From: Alkanindiges illinoisensis
GTDB taxonomy: Bacteria > Pseudomonadota > Gammaproteobacteria > Pseudomonadales > Moraxellaceae
Assembly (NCBI RefSeq): GCF_004377485.1
Contig: NZ_SNTY01000019.1
Span: 1-44,124 of the forward strand
Direction: 5' to 3'
Length of the DNA: 44,124 nt
The translations under genes were made by a program, and so were the position numbers. Under the pieces are notes generated by a model, which made no database searches, was not told the origin of the DNA, and saw only the letters and a program-made list of their open reading frames with translations. This document shows positions 8,500-17,233 of this stretch, in pieces (position 1 is the first letter of the stretch; every line of letters starts with the position of its first letter).

Positions 8500-9687
8500 A
8501 TGTTTGTTCATCTGTTTTATACCCTGAAAAAATACGGTGTGCCGGTTACCACCACGGAACTGCTGGATTTAAACGAAGCTGTTCAGGCAGGGCTGGTATT
8601 TGCCAATCGTGAGGAATTTTATCATCTGGCCAAATTATGTCTGGTTAAGGATGAGCGTTATTACGATAAGTTTGACCGTGCCATCAAGGATTATTTTGAG
8701 GGCATCCAGTCGCTTGATACAGATGAGCTGCTGGAACGGCTAAAGCAGATTCCACCTGAATGGCTGGATCTGGAACTGCTGGAAAAAACCCTAACGCCAG
8801 AAGAAAAAGCGTTACTGGAAAAAGCCGGTTCACTTGAAGAACTGATGAAAATGTTGCAAGAGCGTTTGCGCGAACAACATAAAAAACATCAGGGCGGCAA
8901 CAAGATGATTGGCACAGGTGGCACCTCTCCATTTGGTGCTTATGGCGACAATCCAGAAGGTGTGCGTATCGGTGGGCCAGGTCGGCAGCGTTCAGCAGTC
9001 AAGGTGTGGGAACAGCGCCAATACCGTAACCTTGATGATGATCAGGTATTGGGCACACGCCAGATGCAGATTGCCTTGCGCCGCTTAAGGCGTTTTGCAC
9101 GGCAGGGCGCTGCTGAGGAACTGGATGTTGACCTAACCATTGATGCAACAGCACGTCAGGGCATGCTGGATATCCAGATGGTGCCGGAGCGTCGCAATCG
9201 GGTTAAAGTGCTGATGCTGTTTGATATTGGCGGCTCCATGGATAGCTATATCCAGCAGTGTGAAAAGCTGTTTAGTGCTGCCAAATCCGAATTTAAGACG
9301 CTGGAATTTTTTTATTTTCATAACTGCCTGTATGACCATGTCTGGAAAGATAACTTGCGCCGTTCCAGCAGTCGTATAAGCACGTGGGACTTGATGCATA
9401 CCTATGGCAAGGATTACCGTGTAATTTTTGTGGGTGATGCCAGCATGGCGCCTTATGAGCTGATGTCACGTGGTGGATCGGTTGAGTACATGAATGATGA
9501 GCCGGGTAATATCTGGTTGCAACGTATGCGTCATCATTTTAGTAAAACCGCATGGTTAAATCCTGAAGATGACAGTTATTGGCACTATACCCAGACGATT
9601 GCAGCCATCAAGCAGATATTTGAAGGCAAAATGTTCCCGATGACCTTAAAAGGCATTGAAGACATGACGCGCTATTTGTCACGCTAA
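8500..9687 (+). CDS. VWA domain protein, CoxE-like partner of MoxR
   Basis: This 395-aa protein has a charged, helical N-terminal half. A von Willebrand factor A domain then starts at VKVLMLFDIGGSMD; the metal-ion site is D242-x-G-x-S246. Later conserved stretches are FFYFHNCLYDHVW and VIFVGDASMAPYE. CoxE/YehP-type VWA proteins pair with MoxR ATPases, as here, and the two probably form one operon. MIDAS residues are intact, so metal-dependent protein binding is expected. A bidirectional terminator follows. Confidence 0.85.
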   Translation: MFVHLFYTLKKYGVPVTTTELLDLNEAVQAGLVFANREEFYHLAKLCLVKDERYYDKFDRAIKDYFEGIQSLDTDELLERLKQIPPEWLDLELLEKTLTPEEKALLEKAGSLEELMKMLQERLREQHKKHQGGNKMIGTGGTSPFGAYGDNPEGVRIGGPGRQRSAVKVWEQRQYRNLDDDQVLGTRQMQIALRRLRRFARQGAAEELDVDLTIDATARQGMLDIQMVPERRNRVKVLMLFDIGGSMDSYIQQCEKLFSAAKSEFKTLEFFYFHNCLYDHVWKDNLRRSSSRISTWDLMHTYGKDYRVIFVGDASMAPYELMSRGGSVEYMNDEPGNIWLQRMRHHFSKTAWLNPEDDSYWHYTQTIAAIKQIFEGKMFPMTLKGIEDMTRYLSR

Positions 9688-9706
9688 CATATGGTAATTA
9701 CCAATT

Positions 9707-9742
9707 AATAAAAAGAGCGAGAATATACTCGCTATTTTTATT
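9707..9742. terminator. Bidirectional terminator between convergent genes
   Basis: Fifteen-base arms (9707-9721 and 9728-9742, 14 of 15 paired) surround a 6-nt loop. The stem is AGCGAG/CTCGCT with A/T-rich flanks that give U-tracts on either strand. It separates the VWA gene from the convergent lipase gene. Confidence 0.85.
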
Positions 9743-9750
9743 CCTATTTA

Positions 9751-10998
9751 CTATTTGACTGGCATATACTGGTTTAGGAAGTTAACCAGATAGTTTGTTC
9801 CTTCAGTAATGACGGTAATATGATTTTTACCAGTGACGTAATTGAACTGAATGTTGGTGTTGCTACTGTTTTTAGCTTTTATTTGCTGCTCAAGCGCTCT
9901 GGTTGCATCTATGGGTACTGTAGGGTCTATATCTCCCTGTACTACAACAATTGGTTGATTAATTGTTTTATCACCAATTACGGAAGCTGCAAGGAAAGTC
10001 TTAATTTCTGGTACTTCATCAAAATTACTGATCAGACCAGGATAAGGATTAGTTATTCCATTGGTTTGGAAGTAAGACTGTATATCAGCGCCAAAAGTTT
10101 GGCCTAATTCACCTGAACATAAAACATTTTCTGCTTTTTCAGCAATAGGCGCAGATCGGGCACCAAAGACATCAGTATATTTAAGATTGGGTAAGGTCTG
10201 TTTAACACCAGCAGTTACCAGCGCAGAAAAAGTTTCTATACTGGCCAGGGTTGAAATGGCTTTGGGAAGATCACCCTGATTTAAATACTCACCGGCAGTA
10301 GCCTGTCCCATACCAAAAATTTCTTTTAAGTGAGAAGCTGGCGCATAAGCCAACACACCTTTAAAACTCATACCCTTGGCTTCACTGGCCCGTTCGGCTG
10401 CTGCAATGGCTGCATGACCACCTTGTGAATGACCAACAACTGCCCACTGATCGGCAAGCTGAGTTCTATATTGTTGCTTGGCTGCTCTTACAGCATAAAT
10501 AATAGATTCACCTTCACTTTGGGCATTTAAGAAGGGATGAATACCATCAGTGCCCAAGCCTTCATAATCAGGTGCTACTACAGCATAACCCTGACTCAAC
10601 AAGAGATTGACCAATGACAAATTGCCACCGAGATCAAATAGTCCATCGGCATTCTTTAATTTGCTAGGGGCGCACCGATCAGCGACGCCGGTGGTGCCAT
10701 GCGCCCAAGCGACAATAGGCCAGCCAGAAGAGGGTATAGTACCTTTGGGTATCATGACTACAGCTGTTGCCTTGGTCTCACCACCATTAATGGCAGGCAT
10801 TTTATAGGTAATGGTTTGACTAACTGTAGTGTTGGCCTGGGTTTGTTCTGGTGCATAATTCTCAGTATTGGTCACCAGATTTTGTGCAGATTCATTAAAA
10901 TGGTAGTCGTCGTTATCATCATTACAGCCCGTTAGTACTAAAACTGAAGCAAGGACGGATACAGCAAAGAGCTTGGAGAAATGATTAAGCTGAGTCAT
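9751..10998 (-). CDS. Secreted lipoprotein lipase, alpha/beta hydrolase
   Basis: The 415-aa protein begins with a lipoprotein signal peptide ending in the lipobox LTGC (Cys25), so it is probably anchored to a membrane facing the periplasm or surface. The nucleophile elbow is GHSQGG, preceded by the APDYEGLGTDG region. A candidate acid is in VVQGDIDPTVP and a histidine in GKNHITV. The pattern resembles the secretory lipase family (LIP, PF03583) of fungi and actinobacteria, with relatives in Acinetobacter. AAGGA before the ATG supports the start. The 234-bp gap after YqeY holds no gene that I can see. Confidence 0.85.
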   Translation of the reverse strand: MTQLNHFSKLFAVSVLASVLVLTGCNDDNDDYHFNESAQNLVTNTENYAPEQTQANTTVSQTITYKMPAINGGETKATAVVMIPKGTIPSSGWPIVAWAHGTTGVADRCAPSKLKNADGLFDLGGNLSLVNLLLSQGYAVVAPDYEGLGTDGIHPFLNAQSEGESIIYAVRAAKQQYRTQLADQWAVVGHSQGGHAAIAAAERASEAKGMSFKGVLAYAPASHLKEIFGMGQATAGEYLNQGDLPKAISTLASIETFSALVTAGVKQTLPNLKYTDVFGARSAPIAEKAENVLCSGELGQTFGADIQSYFQTNGITNPYPGLISNFDEVPEIKTFLAASVIGDKTINQPIVVVQGDIDPTVPIDATRALEQQIKAKNSSNTNIQFNYVTGKNHITVITEGTNYLVNFLNQYMPVK

Positions 10999-11232
10999 AT
11001 AAAATCCTTTTTCACCTGTTGAGGGTATTGACCTGTTTATTTACTAGATAACTATATTACAGTTTCTTGTTATGAATAGCTGGGTAAACAGGGCTGACAT
11101 AGGAATAATAGGCACAGCAATACGAAAGATTTATAGCAGAAATGTGTAGACATGTTGTTTTATTGAATTAAATAAAACGGCAAAATTCTGGGTGGCTATT
11201 AGAAATAAATATAGAAGAAAATATTTTAAAAA

Positions 11233-11679
11233 TTATCCCAGACGACTTTTTATTTTTCCAGAAACCACACTGGCATCTGCACGACCCGCGATTTTTGGCC
11301 GTAATGCATTCATTACCTTGCCCATATCGCGAATGGTCGTGGCGCCTTGTTCGCTAATTTCATCTTCAATCAGTGTATCCAGTTCTTGCTCGGATAACGC
11401 TGCTGGCAGAAATTGACTTATCACCCCGATTTCGAATTGTTCTTTAGCAGCCAGATCATCACGTCCTGCCCCTAAAAAGGCAGCAATGGATTCCTTGCGT
11501 TGCTTAATTTGTTTCTCTAAAACTGCTAATACTCGTGCGTCATCCAGTTCTTCACGAGTATCAACCTCTATTTGCTTGATTGCAGCCTGCACATTACGAA
11601 TGACTGTAACAGTTTCCATGTTGCGTTCGCGCATGGATACCTTAAGTGCTTCAGTAATTTTGGATTTTAATGCAGACAT
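11233..11679 (-). CDS. GatB/YqeY domain protein
   Basis: This 148-aa protein matches the YqeY family: SALKSKITEALKVSMRERN, VIRNVQAAIKQIEVD, LEKQIKQRKESIAAF, and a C-terminal GKVMNALRPKIAGRADASVV like the tail domain of GatB. The family is linked to tRNA metabolism by homology only; its activity is unclear. The ATG at 11679 with AAGG upstream is preferred over the longer frame from 11688. It lies 46 bp downstream of rpsU on the same strand, a common association. Confidence 0.9.
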   Translation of the reverse strand: MSALKSKITEALKVSMRERNMETVTVIRNVQAAIKQIEVDTREELDDARVLAVLEKQIKQRKESIAAFLGAGRDDLAAKEQFEIGVISQFLPAALSEQELDTLIEDEISEQGATTIRDMGKVMNALRPKIAGRADASVVSGKIKSRLG

Positions 11680-11725
11680 GGCAAACAAGCCTTACTAATT
11701 AATAGTTGTTCTGATAAACAATTAA

Positions 11726-11941
11726 TTAGTACAAGCGAGTTGTACGAACAGACTCACGAGCCAGTTTTTTTGCGTAACGCTTTACTGCAGCAGCTTTTTT
11801 ACGCTTACGCTCTTGAGTTGGCTTTTCGTAGAATTCGCGCTTGCGCACGTCAGCCAATACACCTGCTTTTTCGCAAGAACGCTTAAAACGACGGATTGCA
11901 ACGTCAACTGGTTCGCCTTCTTTCAACTTAACTTGTGGCAT
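11726..11941 (-). CDS. rpsU: 30S ribosomal protein S21
   Basis: This 71-aa basic protein matches bacterial S21: [21 protein letters not shown], then [20 protein letters not shown] and an Arg/Lys-rich tail. It helps mRNA selection at initiation on the 30S subunit. AGAGGA sits before the ATG. A strong divergent promoter lies upstream; YqeY follows in the same direction. Confidence 0.97.
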   Translation of the reverse strand: MPQVKLKEGEPVDVAIRRFKRSCEKAGVLADVRKREFYEKPTQERKRKKAAAVKRYAKKLARESVRTTRLY

Positions 11942-12029
11942 GTAACATCCTCTGGAGGTTGATATTAACGCGCCTGATGTTTATCCAGTCATTGGATAGA
12001 TACAAAGCAAGGACGCAGTAAAGGCCAGT

Positions 12030-12058
12030 ATTTTACGCGTTTACATCTATAAGAACAA
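12030..12058 (-). promoter_or_regulatory. Sigma-70 promoter for rpsU
   Basis: On the minus strand TTGTTC (plus coordinates 12053-12058) and TAAAAT (12030-12035) are exactly 17 bp apart. The RNA would start near 12023, about 80 nt before the rpsU ATG. The site overlaps the divergent tsaD promoter. Confidence 0.65.
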
Positions 12059-12067
12059 GACTATAAT
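12040..12067 (+). promoter_or_regulatory. Sigma-70 promoter for tsaD
   Basis: TTTACA (12040-12045) and a perfect TATAAT (12062-12067) are 16 bp apart, giving a leader of about 45 nt to the tsaD ATG. The two divergent promoters interpenetrate, so RNA polymerase binding at one may exclude the other. Confidence 0.65.
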
Positions 12068-12118
12068 AAGTCCGTTTGTAGTTATTTTTTATGCAGGACT
12101 TCTGCAGGTAGGCACCTT

Positions 12119-13129
12119 ATGCTGGTTTTAGGCTTGGAAACATCCTGTGATGAAACAGGTTTGGCATTGTTTGATAGTAAACGCGGCTTGTTAGGGCAGG
12201 TGTTATATAGCCAGATTCAATTGCATGCCGAATATGGCGGTGTTGTGCCGGAATTGGCTTCACGCGATCATGTGCGCAAATTAATTCCGCTTCTGGAACA
12301 GTTGTTATTACAAACGGGTGTCATTAAACAGGAAATCAATGCAGTTGCTTATACCCGTGGGCCGGGCCTGATGGGTGCTTTAATGACGGGTGCATTATTT
12401 GGGCGCACACTGGCTTATGCGCTGAATATTCCAGCCATTGGCGTGCATCATATGGAAGGGCATTTGCTGGCACCTTTATTGTCAAATAATCCGCCCCAGT
12501 TTCCCTTTGTGGCCTTGCTGGTTTCCGGTGGCCATACCCAGCTAATGGCAGCCTATGGAATCGGCCAGTATCAGCTGCTGGGTGAATCCATTGATGATGC
12601 AGCCGGTGAGGCATTTGATAAGGTGGCCAAGATGATGGGCTTGCCGTATCCGGGCGGGCCAAATATTGCCAAACTGGCGTTGCAGGGTGATCCTAAATCG
12701 TTTGATTTGCCACGGCCCCTGATGCATCAGGCGCTGGATTTTTCCTTTAGTGGTATGAAAACCGCCGTGCTCACGCGTTATAACAAGGTGAGAGGGCAAG
12801 GGCGTGAGGCTGATCTGGCTGCCAGTTTTCAGGAAGCGATGGTAGACACGCTGGTTAAAAAAGCCATTCGTGCCCTAAAACAAACTGGTTTAAAGCAACT
12901 AGTCATTGCAGGCGGGGTCAGTGCCAACCAGTTGTTACGTGAGCGTCTGGAAAGTGAGCTTAAAACAATAAAAGGGCAGGTTTATTATGCAGAACCTGCG
13001 TTATGTACAGACAATGGTGCCATGATTGCCTTTGCGGGCTGGCAACGCCTTAAAGCCGGACAACAGGATGACTTAAAGGTAACAACCACCCCACGCTGGC
13101 CAATGACTGAATTACAACCACCAGCCTAA
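12119..13129 (+). CDS. tsaD: tRNA N6-adenosine threonylcarbamoyltransferase
   Basis: TsaD transfers the threonylcarbamoyl group to A37 of ANN-decoding tRNAs together with TsaB and TsaE. The 336-aa length is normal. The metal-binding HMEGHLLAP (HxxxH), the N-terminal [17 protein letters not shown] and the C-terminal [13 protein letters not shown] / CTDNGAMIA are all present. AGGTAGG precedes the ATG. It is divergent from rpsU as in many gammaproteobacteria. Confidence 0.97.
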   Translation: MLVLGLETSCDETGLALFDSKRGLLGQVLYSQIQLHAEYGGVVPELASRDHVRKLIPLLEQLLLQTGVIKQEINAVAYTRGPGLMGALMTGALFGRTLAYALNIPAIGVHHMEGHLLAPLLSNNPPQFPFVALLVSGGHTQLMAAYGIGQYQLLGESIDDAAGEAFDKVAKMMGLPYPGGPNIAKLALQGDPKSFDLPRPLMHQALDFSFSGMKTAVLTRYNKVRGQGREADLAASFQEAMVDTLVKKAIRALKQTGLKQLVIAGGVSANQLLRERLESELKTIKGQVYYAEPALCTDNGAMIAFAGWQRLKAGQQDDLKVTTTPRWPMTELQPPA

Positions 13130-13659
13130 AATTTTTTAGTTAATAAATAGAATAATAGAAAGCTTGGCGTCTGAAGATACTAGTCATATTAGGCGCTATA
13201 ACCTTACTTGGTAGTCGTCTAATTACACTAGACTTCTTTCATAAGTTGTACCAACTCGCCTTCGACAGGCTCAGGCAGCGTTGGTTGAGCTTGTTGAAAC
13301 CAGACTTATGCAAGAGATCTACTGTAGACAGCAAATTGGCTGAGTCTATGCAATCATTTCTAATAGATCAGTTTAAAGCCGAATAAATATTTACCAATAG
13401 ACACTTTGCATAACCTGTTCTTGGGTATTGAAGCATCCATGTTATGTTTTGATTCATTTCATCTTTTTCAGCAGCTTCTTGTTAAAAATGACTTGCAAAA
13501 AATACTCAAGAATCTTATTTATAACTAATGAGTAAAGATTAAACCATGTTGATTTAGATCAGCTTAACTAAAGCCTGTTGTTAATCAATAAGTAATGGAA
13601 ATTTGAGCAGTTAGCAATAACGCTACTACGGTTTAGCAAGAATACAACAGGGAACTTTT
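13130..13659. other. 530-bp AT-rich intergenic region with a MITE copy
   Basis: No convincing coding frame exists on either strand. The region holds the 93-bp inverted-repeat element (13229-13321) and then about 340 bp of AT-rich sequence up to the patatin gene, which probably contains its promoter. No confident -35/-10 pair could be chosen. Confidence 0.6.
13229..13321 (+). mobile_element. 93-bp MITE-like element, copy A
   Basis: The element runs from TAGACTTCTTTCATAAGT to ACTTATGCAAGAGATCTA, imperfect terminal inverted repeats beginning with TA, which may be the target duplication as in IS630/Tc1-mariner elements. Inside, TTCGACAGGCTCA faces TGAGCTTGTTGAA and can form a 13-bp near-perfect hairpin. 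A second copy in inverse orientation lies at 17135-17227, identical at 90 of 93 positions. It encodes nothing. Confidence 0.8.
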
Positions 13660-15222
13660 ATGAATCTGCATTTGCCAACTTATACCCATCATTCCAACCT
13701 TTCTACCCGCATTAAAAAGCTTGAGCAGAATCTGCAAGCCGCAAAGGATTATCAAACCTGGAAAGAGGTGGCACTGGAATTAGACGAGGCCACAGGCAGA
13801 CAGGACTGGAAGCTGGACAATACTTCACCTTATTATGATTATGAACTGATTGCTGATCGGTTGACCCGTTTGCGCCGTTATCGCCTTGAGCGCAAGGATG
13901 TTGAGCTGGTGCGGATTTTGCGCGAAGGTCTGCATCATGATCTGGGTAATATTGGTCATCCCTTACTCTATAGCCATGCATATATTGGTACTAAAAAACT
14001 GATAGAAGACTATATTGAAGAGGTTTGTCAGTGCCTGTATTACGTGTGCGACCATGACTTTGATTTTTTACCTGCTGCAGAAAAATACTGTTTTTTTGAA
14101 GACACCAAACATAGTTATGGCCAGCCAGCCCTGATGTTTTCTGGCGGCGCAACGTTGGGGCTGTTTCATACTGGTGTGTGCAAGGCGCTGCATGCACAGG
14201 ATTTATTACCTAAGGTTTTTTCCGGTTCCAGTGCCGGTGCTTTGATGGCGGGCATGCTAGGTACCCATACGGATGAAGAACTCATTGATTTATATGATGG
14301 TGATGGGTTTTATCAGCACGCGTTCCGCTTTCGAAAGCTGTTTGAAATTTTAAGAGGCGGTGGTATTGCCGATGTTAATGTGTTGAAGGTATTTTTGCGG
14401 CAAAATCTGGGCAATTATACGTTTGAAGAGGCATTTGCGCGAACTGGACGCCATATCAATATTGCGGTAGCCCCATTTGAGGGGAGCCAGTCCCCACGCA
14501 TTATGAATGAGCTGACGTCGCCATATCTGTTGATGTGGAGTGCTGCACTGGCATCCTGTGCTGTACCGGTTTTATTCCCGCCAGTAAAACTGACTGCGAA
14601 AAATGCTGAAGGTAAAAATAGCCCTTATATGTCGTCGCTGCGCTGGGTAGATGGCAGTGTCCGCAGTGACTTTCCACGTACCCGGATTGCACGGCTCTAT
14701 AATATTAACTATACCATTGCCTGTCAGGTAAACCCGCATATTGTGCCTTTTATGCAAACCGATGTTCAGCGTTATCGTAAGGATTTACTCAGCTGGCCCA
14801 GCAAGATTGTGCGAGGGCAGGGCAAAATGCTGGCTATGGGCGCCATGGATTTTACCCGTGAACGTTTTGGCCGGATGCCAACAGTCAGACGAATGCTGGA
14901 TCATGGTTATGGCATTATTGGCCAGCGCTATTATGGCGACGTCAACATTGTGGGTAGTTATAATCTGCGTCATTATACTTATATGCTAAAAAATCCCAGC
15001 AAAAAACTGTTTCAGATCTTGCAACACGAAGGTGAGCGCGCTACCTGGCCAAAAATCAGCGGGATTGCAACCCATGCCCGCATTGGCAAAACTCTGGAGC
15101 ATTGCTTGGAAATATTAAGTGCCAAGCGTCTGGAATTACTTGCTCAATCTGTAAATGATGAAGAATGTGCCAAAACCTTGCTGGCGATCGAATCGCGACG
15201 TGTGCATCCTTCACAAATCTAA
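13660..15222 (+). CDS. Patatin-like phospholipase with N-terminal DUF3336
   Basis: The 520-aa protein has a helical N-terminal DUF3336-type region (about residues 1-150: WKEVALELDEATGRQDWK, then VELVRILREGLHHDLGNIG) followed by a patatin domain. The oxyanion region is FSGGATLGLFHTG, the nucleophile elbow GSSAG with Ser191, and the catalytic Asp331 lies in VDGSVRSDFPR, so the Ser-Asp dyad is intact. The same layout occurs in yeast Tgl-type triacylglycerol lipases and bacterial relatives, so neutral-lipid or phospholipid hydrolysis is likely. There is no signal peptide. A kinase gene begins 24 bp after the stop, suggesting cotranscription. Confidence 0.88.
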   Translation: MNLHLPTYTHHSNLSTRIKKLEQNLQAAKDYQTWKEVALELDEATGRQDWKLDNTSPYYDYELIADRLTRLRRYRLERKDVELVRILREGLHHDLGNIGHPLLYSHAYIGTKKLIEDYIEEVCQCLYYVCDHDFDFLPAAEKYCFFEDTKHSYGQPALMFSGGATLGLFHTGVCKALHAQDLLPKVFSGSSAGALMAGMLGTHTDEELIDLYDGDGFYQHAFRFRKLFEILRGGGIADVNVLKVFLRQNLGNYTFEEAFARTGRHINIAVAPFEGSQSPRIMNELTSPYLLMWSAALASCAVPVLFPPVKLTAKNAEGKNSPYMSSLRWVDGSVRSDFPRTRIARLYNINYTIACQVNPHIVPFMQTDVQRYRKDLLSWPSKIVRGQGKMLAMGAMDFTRERFGRMPTVRRMLDHGYGIIGQRYYGDVNIVGSYNLRHYTYMLKNPSKKLFQILQHEGERATWPKISGIATHARIGKTLEHCLEILSAKRLELLAQSVNDEECAKTLLAIESRRVHPSQI

Positions 15223-15246
15223 TTATTTGCAGGTTTTGCCATATTG

Positions 15247-16128
15247 ATGGAAGGAAGACTCGGGCAATACCACTTAATCAGGCCATTGCAGGCACAGGTG
15301 TCTCACCTGAATTTTGCACGGCCCCAGCTTTATCTGGCGCAAGCAACAGATGATCAATCACTGTACGTCATAAAATTTCTATCTGTAACAGCAGGCCAGA
15401 TTGAGCAGGAATTATTTCTCAACGAAGTTCGGGTCTTGAATGAGTTACGAGAGATAGATTCATCATACTGGTTGCCATTATTGAAAATTGGGCAAGAAGT
15501 ATTACGTTTAAAATCATCCAGCACGCCGCCTGAATTAGTACGTTATTTGGTTTTGCCCTATATGGAGCAGGGTAATATCAGGGATTTTCTGAGTAGCCAG
15601 ATTTGCACTTTACAGCAAACAGAACAATTATGGCTGGGCATGCTGGATGCAGTGCTTGCATTGCACAAAAACGGCTGGCTGCATCTGGATTTAAAGCCTT
15701 CTAATTTTCTGATTAACGCGCCTTCTAATGTGTATTTGATTGATTTTGCACTTGCTCAACCTGACATTAAATCTCAAGCATCTAATGTTGCTCCGAAAGC
15801 AATGGAAGCAACCAGAGGCACACCACGGTATATGAGTCCAGAGCAGTTTCTGGGACAGCAATTGACAGCACAAACCGACTTTTACAGCCTTGGTTTGATT
15901 CTTTATGAACTACTGATGCAAAAAAGTTTATATCAAGCAAATGATTATCAAGGTTGGGCCATGCAACATTGTCAGCAGCCTGTGCCATTGCTACCTGAAC
16001 ATTTGGCCAGTTTTCAAATGCTCATAGATGGATTATTGGCTAAGAATCAGCATAATCGCCTGAACGAAGTTACTGAAATCCGGCGACTGGCCCAGCAGGC
16101 TTTTCAGGGTGTTCATCATCACCTATAG
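15247..16128 (+). CDS. Eukaryotic-like Ser/Thr protein kinase with a DFA motif
   Basis: The 293-aa protein is a bare kinase domain. The ATP-binding lysine is K43 (YVIKF), a helix-C glutamate is likely in LFLNEVRVL, the catalytic loop is H146-LDLKPSN153, and the metal-binding Asp166 is in LIDFALAQ, where DFA replaces DFG. TPRYMSPEQ fills the APE region and TDFYSLGLILYELL is typical of helix F. The glycine-rich loop is not obvious. There is no membrane or sensor domain. TTG 15244 and ATG 15247 are both possible starts; the Shine-Dalgarno is weak. It sits between the patatin gene and a 135-aa unknown gene, possibly one transcription unit. Confidence 0.85.
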   Translation: MEGRLGQYHLIRPLQAQVSHLNFARPQLYLAQATDDQSLYVIKFLSVTAGQIEQELFLNEVRVLNELREIDSSYWLPLLKIGQEVLRLKSSSTPPELVRYLVLPYMEQGNIRDFLSSQICTLQQTEQLWLGMLDAVLALHKNGWLHLDLKPSNFLINAPSNVYLIDFALAQPDIKSQASNVAPKAMEATRGTPRYMSPEQFLGQQLTAQTDFYSLGLILYELLMQKSLYQANDYQGWAMQHCQQPVPLLPEHLASFQMLIDGLLAKNQHNRLNEVTEIRRLAQQAFQGVHHHL

Positions 16129-16166
16129 TGATCACTGCCAACTTGCCGTAGGAATAACCCTTCACA

Positions 16167-16574
16167 ATGTTAAATACACCAATATTACCTGAACCTGTGA
16201 CACCCTATTATGAAACGGACGATATTGTGATAGGGAGATGGTGGAATCGTTCCATAACACGTCAGGTCAGGTTTTCTGCCGAAGACTATGATGAGTTTTC
16301 CAAGAAGTTTCAGCATATGGCAGATGAATTAAAGACATGGCAACAGCAGTATAAGCGTAAGGCAAAAGTGCTTGAGGTTTCCATTTTTGCCCATCCATGG
16401 ATTTTAAAGCGTATTTTGCAGCAATTTAATACTACATTTAGTGCAGGCCATGGCTACGGTGATTTTAGTCAGAAGGGAACAGTTAAACTGCATTTACAAG
16501 ATGCTTTTGATGCCTCGGGTACGCATTATTTGCTTTATCAAAATGGTCAAAAATTGCAAATAAATAAAAACTAA
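16167..16574 (+). CDS. Hypothetical protein, 135 aa, downstream of the kinase
   Basis: I do not recognise a family. The protein is soluble, without signal peptide or membrane segment. It contains an aromatic N-terminal part (PYYETDDIVIGRWWNRS), a basic helical middle (KTWQQQYKRKAKVLEV) and a C-terminal part that may form beta strands (THYLLYQNGQKLQI). It starts 38 bp after the kinase stop with AGGAA about 12 nt before the ATG, so the genes may be cotranscribed. Being a kinase substrate or regulator is a guess from position only. Confidence 0.7.
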   Translation: MLNTPILPEPVTPYYETDDIVIGRWWNRSITRQVRFSAEDYDEFSKKFQHMADELKTWQQQYKRKAKVLEVSIFAHPWILKRILQQFNTTFSAGHGYGDFSQKGTVKLHLQDAFDASGTHYLLYQNGQKLQINKN

Positions 16575-16674
16575 GCTTATTTGTGCAATGTTTGAACGTT
16601 TGATATTAATAATGCTAGGCAAGAATAAGCTGGTTTGTTATTATCCGTTCACAGAAAAATCATGGGTTTTTCTC

Positions 16675-16705
16675 TTGCAGGAAGAAAATGCAGTGCATTT
16701 TTAAT
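16675..16705 (+). promoter_or_regulatory. Candidate promoter of tRNA-Leu
   Basis: TTGCAG (16675-16680) and TTTAAT (16700-16705) are 19 bp apart, just before the mature tRNA 5' end at 16715. Spacing is longer than ideal, so this is tentative. Confidence 0.35.
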
Positions 16706-16714
16706 CTTCTCTCA

Positions 16715-16799
16715 GGGGGCGTGGCGGAATTGGTAGACGCACTGGATTTAGGTTCCAGCGCCGCAAGGTGTAAGAGTTCGAGTCTCTTCGCCCCCACCA
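16715..16799 (+). tRNA. tRNA-Leu (anticodon UAG)
   Basis: The 85-nt gene folds as a class II tRNA. The acceptor arm is GGGGGCG/CGCCCCC, the D-arm region is GCGGAATTGGTAGACGC, and the anticodon stem CTGGA/TCCAG encloses loop TTTAGGT with anticodon TAG, reading CUN leucine codons. A long variable arm (GCCGCAAGGTGT region) and TTCGAGTC T-loop follow, and the 3' CCA is encoded (16797-16799). It is solitary, with a terminator 45 bp downstream. Confidence 0.97.
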
Positions 16800-16843
16800 T
16801 TTATATAAAATTGTATACCTCCATATATTTAAATATGGTAGAT

Positions 16844-16878
16844 AAAGGCTTGAATCCAAAGGGTTTAAGCCTTTTTTA
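16844..16878 (+). terminator. Rho-independent terminator of tRNA-Leu
   Basis: Arms 16844-16857 and 16861-16874 pair over 14 positions with two G-U pairs around a 3-nt loop (AAAGGCTT/AAGCCTTT core), followed by a run of T. Confidence 0.85.
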
Positions 16879-17134
16879 TTGCCTGTATATACCGTTTTAC
16901 ACCACTATATAACAACTGGTTTTGAGGACAATGAAAAGGACAACCATAAGAGCCACATACTACAACTATAACAACCTGATTACGGCTACAGATGCCCAAA
17001 TAACCACAAGTCAATAGAGCAGTCATTTTTTTATTATTTCGTCGATGCGCGTACTGTTCCGAAAACAACTTGAGCCTATATCAGTATTCTTTTTTATGGA
17101 CTCAAAAAACTCCTTATTAGCTGTGTAAACATAC

Positions 17135-17227
17135 TAGATCTCATGCATAAGTCTGGTTTCGACAAGCTCAACCAACGGTGCCTGAGCCTGTCGAAGGCGA
17201 GTTGGTACAACTTATGAAAGAAGTCTA
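17135..17227 (-). mobile_element. 93-bp MITE-like element, copy B (inverted)
   Basis: The reverse complement of this segment matches copy A (13229-13321) over its whole length with three differences. It has the same TA-ended imperfect terminal repeats and internal hairpin (TTCGACAAGCTCA / TGAGCCTGTCGAA). The outer flanks differ between copies, so the element boundaries are sharp. Confidence 0.8.
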
Positions 17228-17233
17228 ATAAAT

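Noticed and set aside
13130-13659. Possible CRISPR array or attachment site near the first 93-bp element
   Set aside because: Only one copy occurs there, with no regular spacer structure; the second copy is inverted and 3.8 kb away. No integrase gene is present, although a tRNA gene lies inside the block.
16688-16912. Short plus-strand frame across tRNA-Leu
   Set aside because: It spans the tRNA and its terminator, so coding is incidental.
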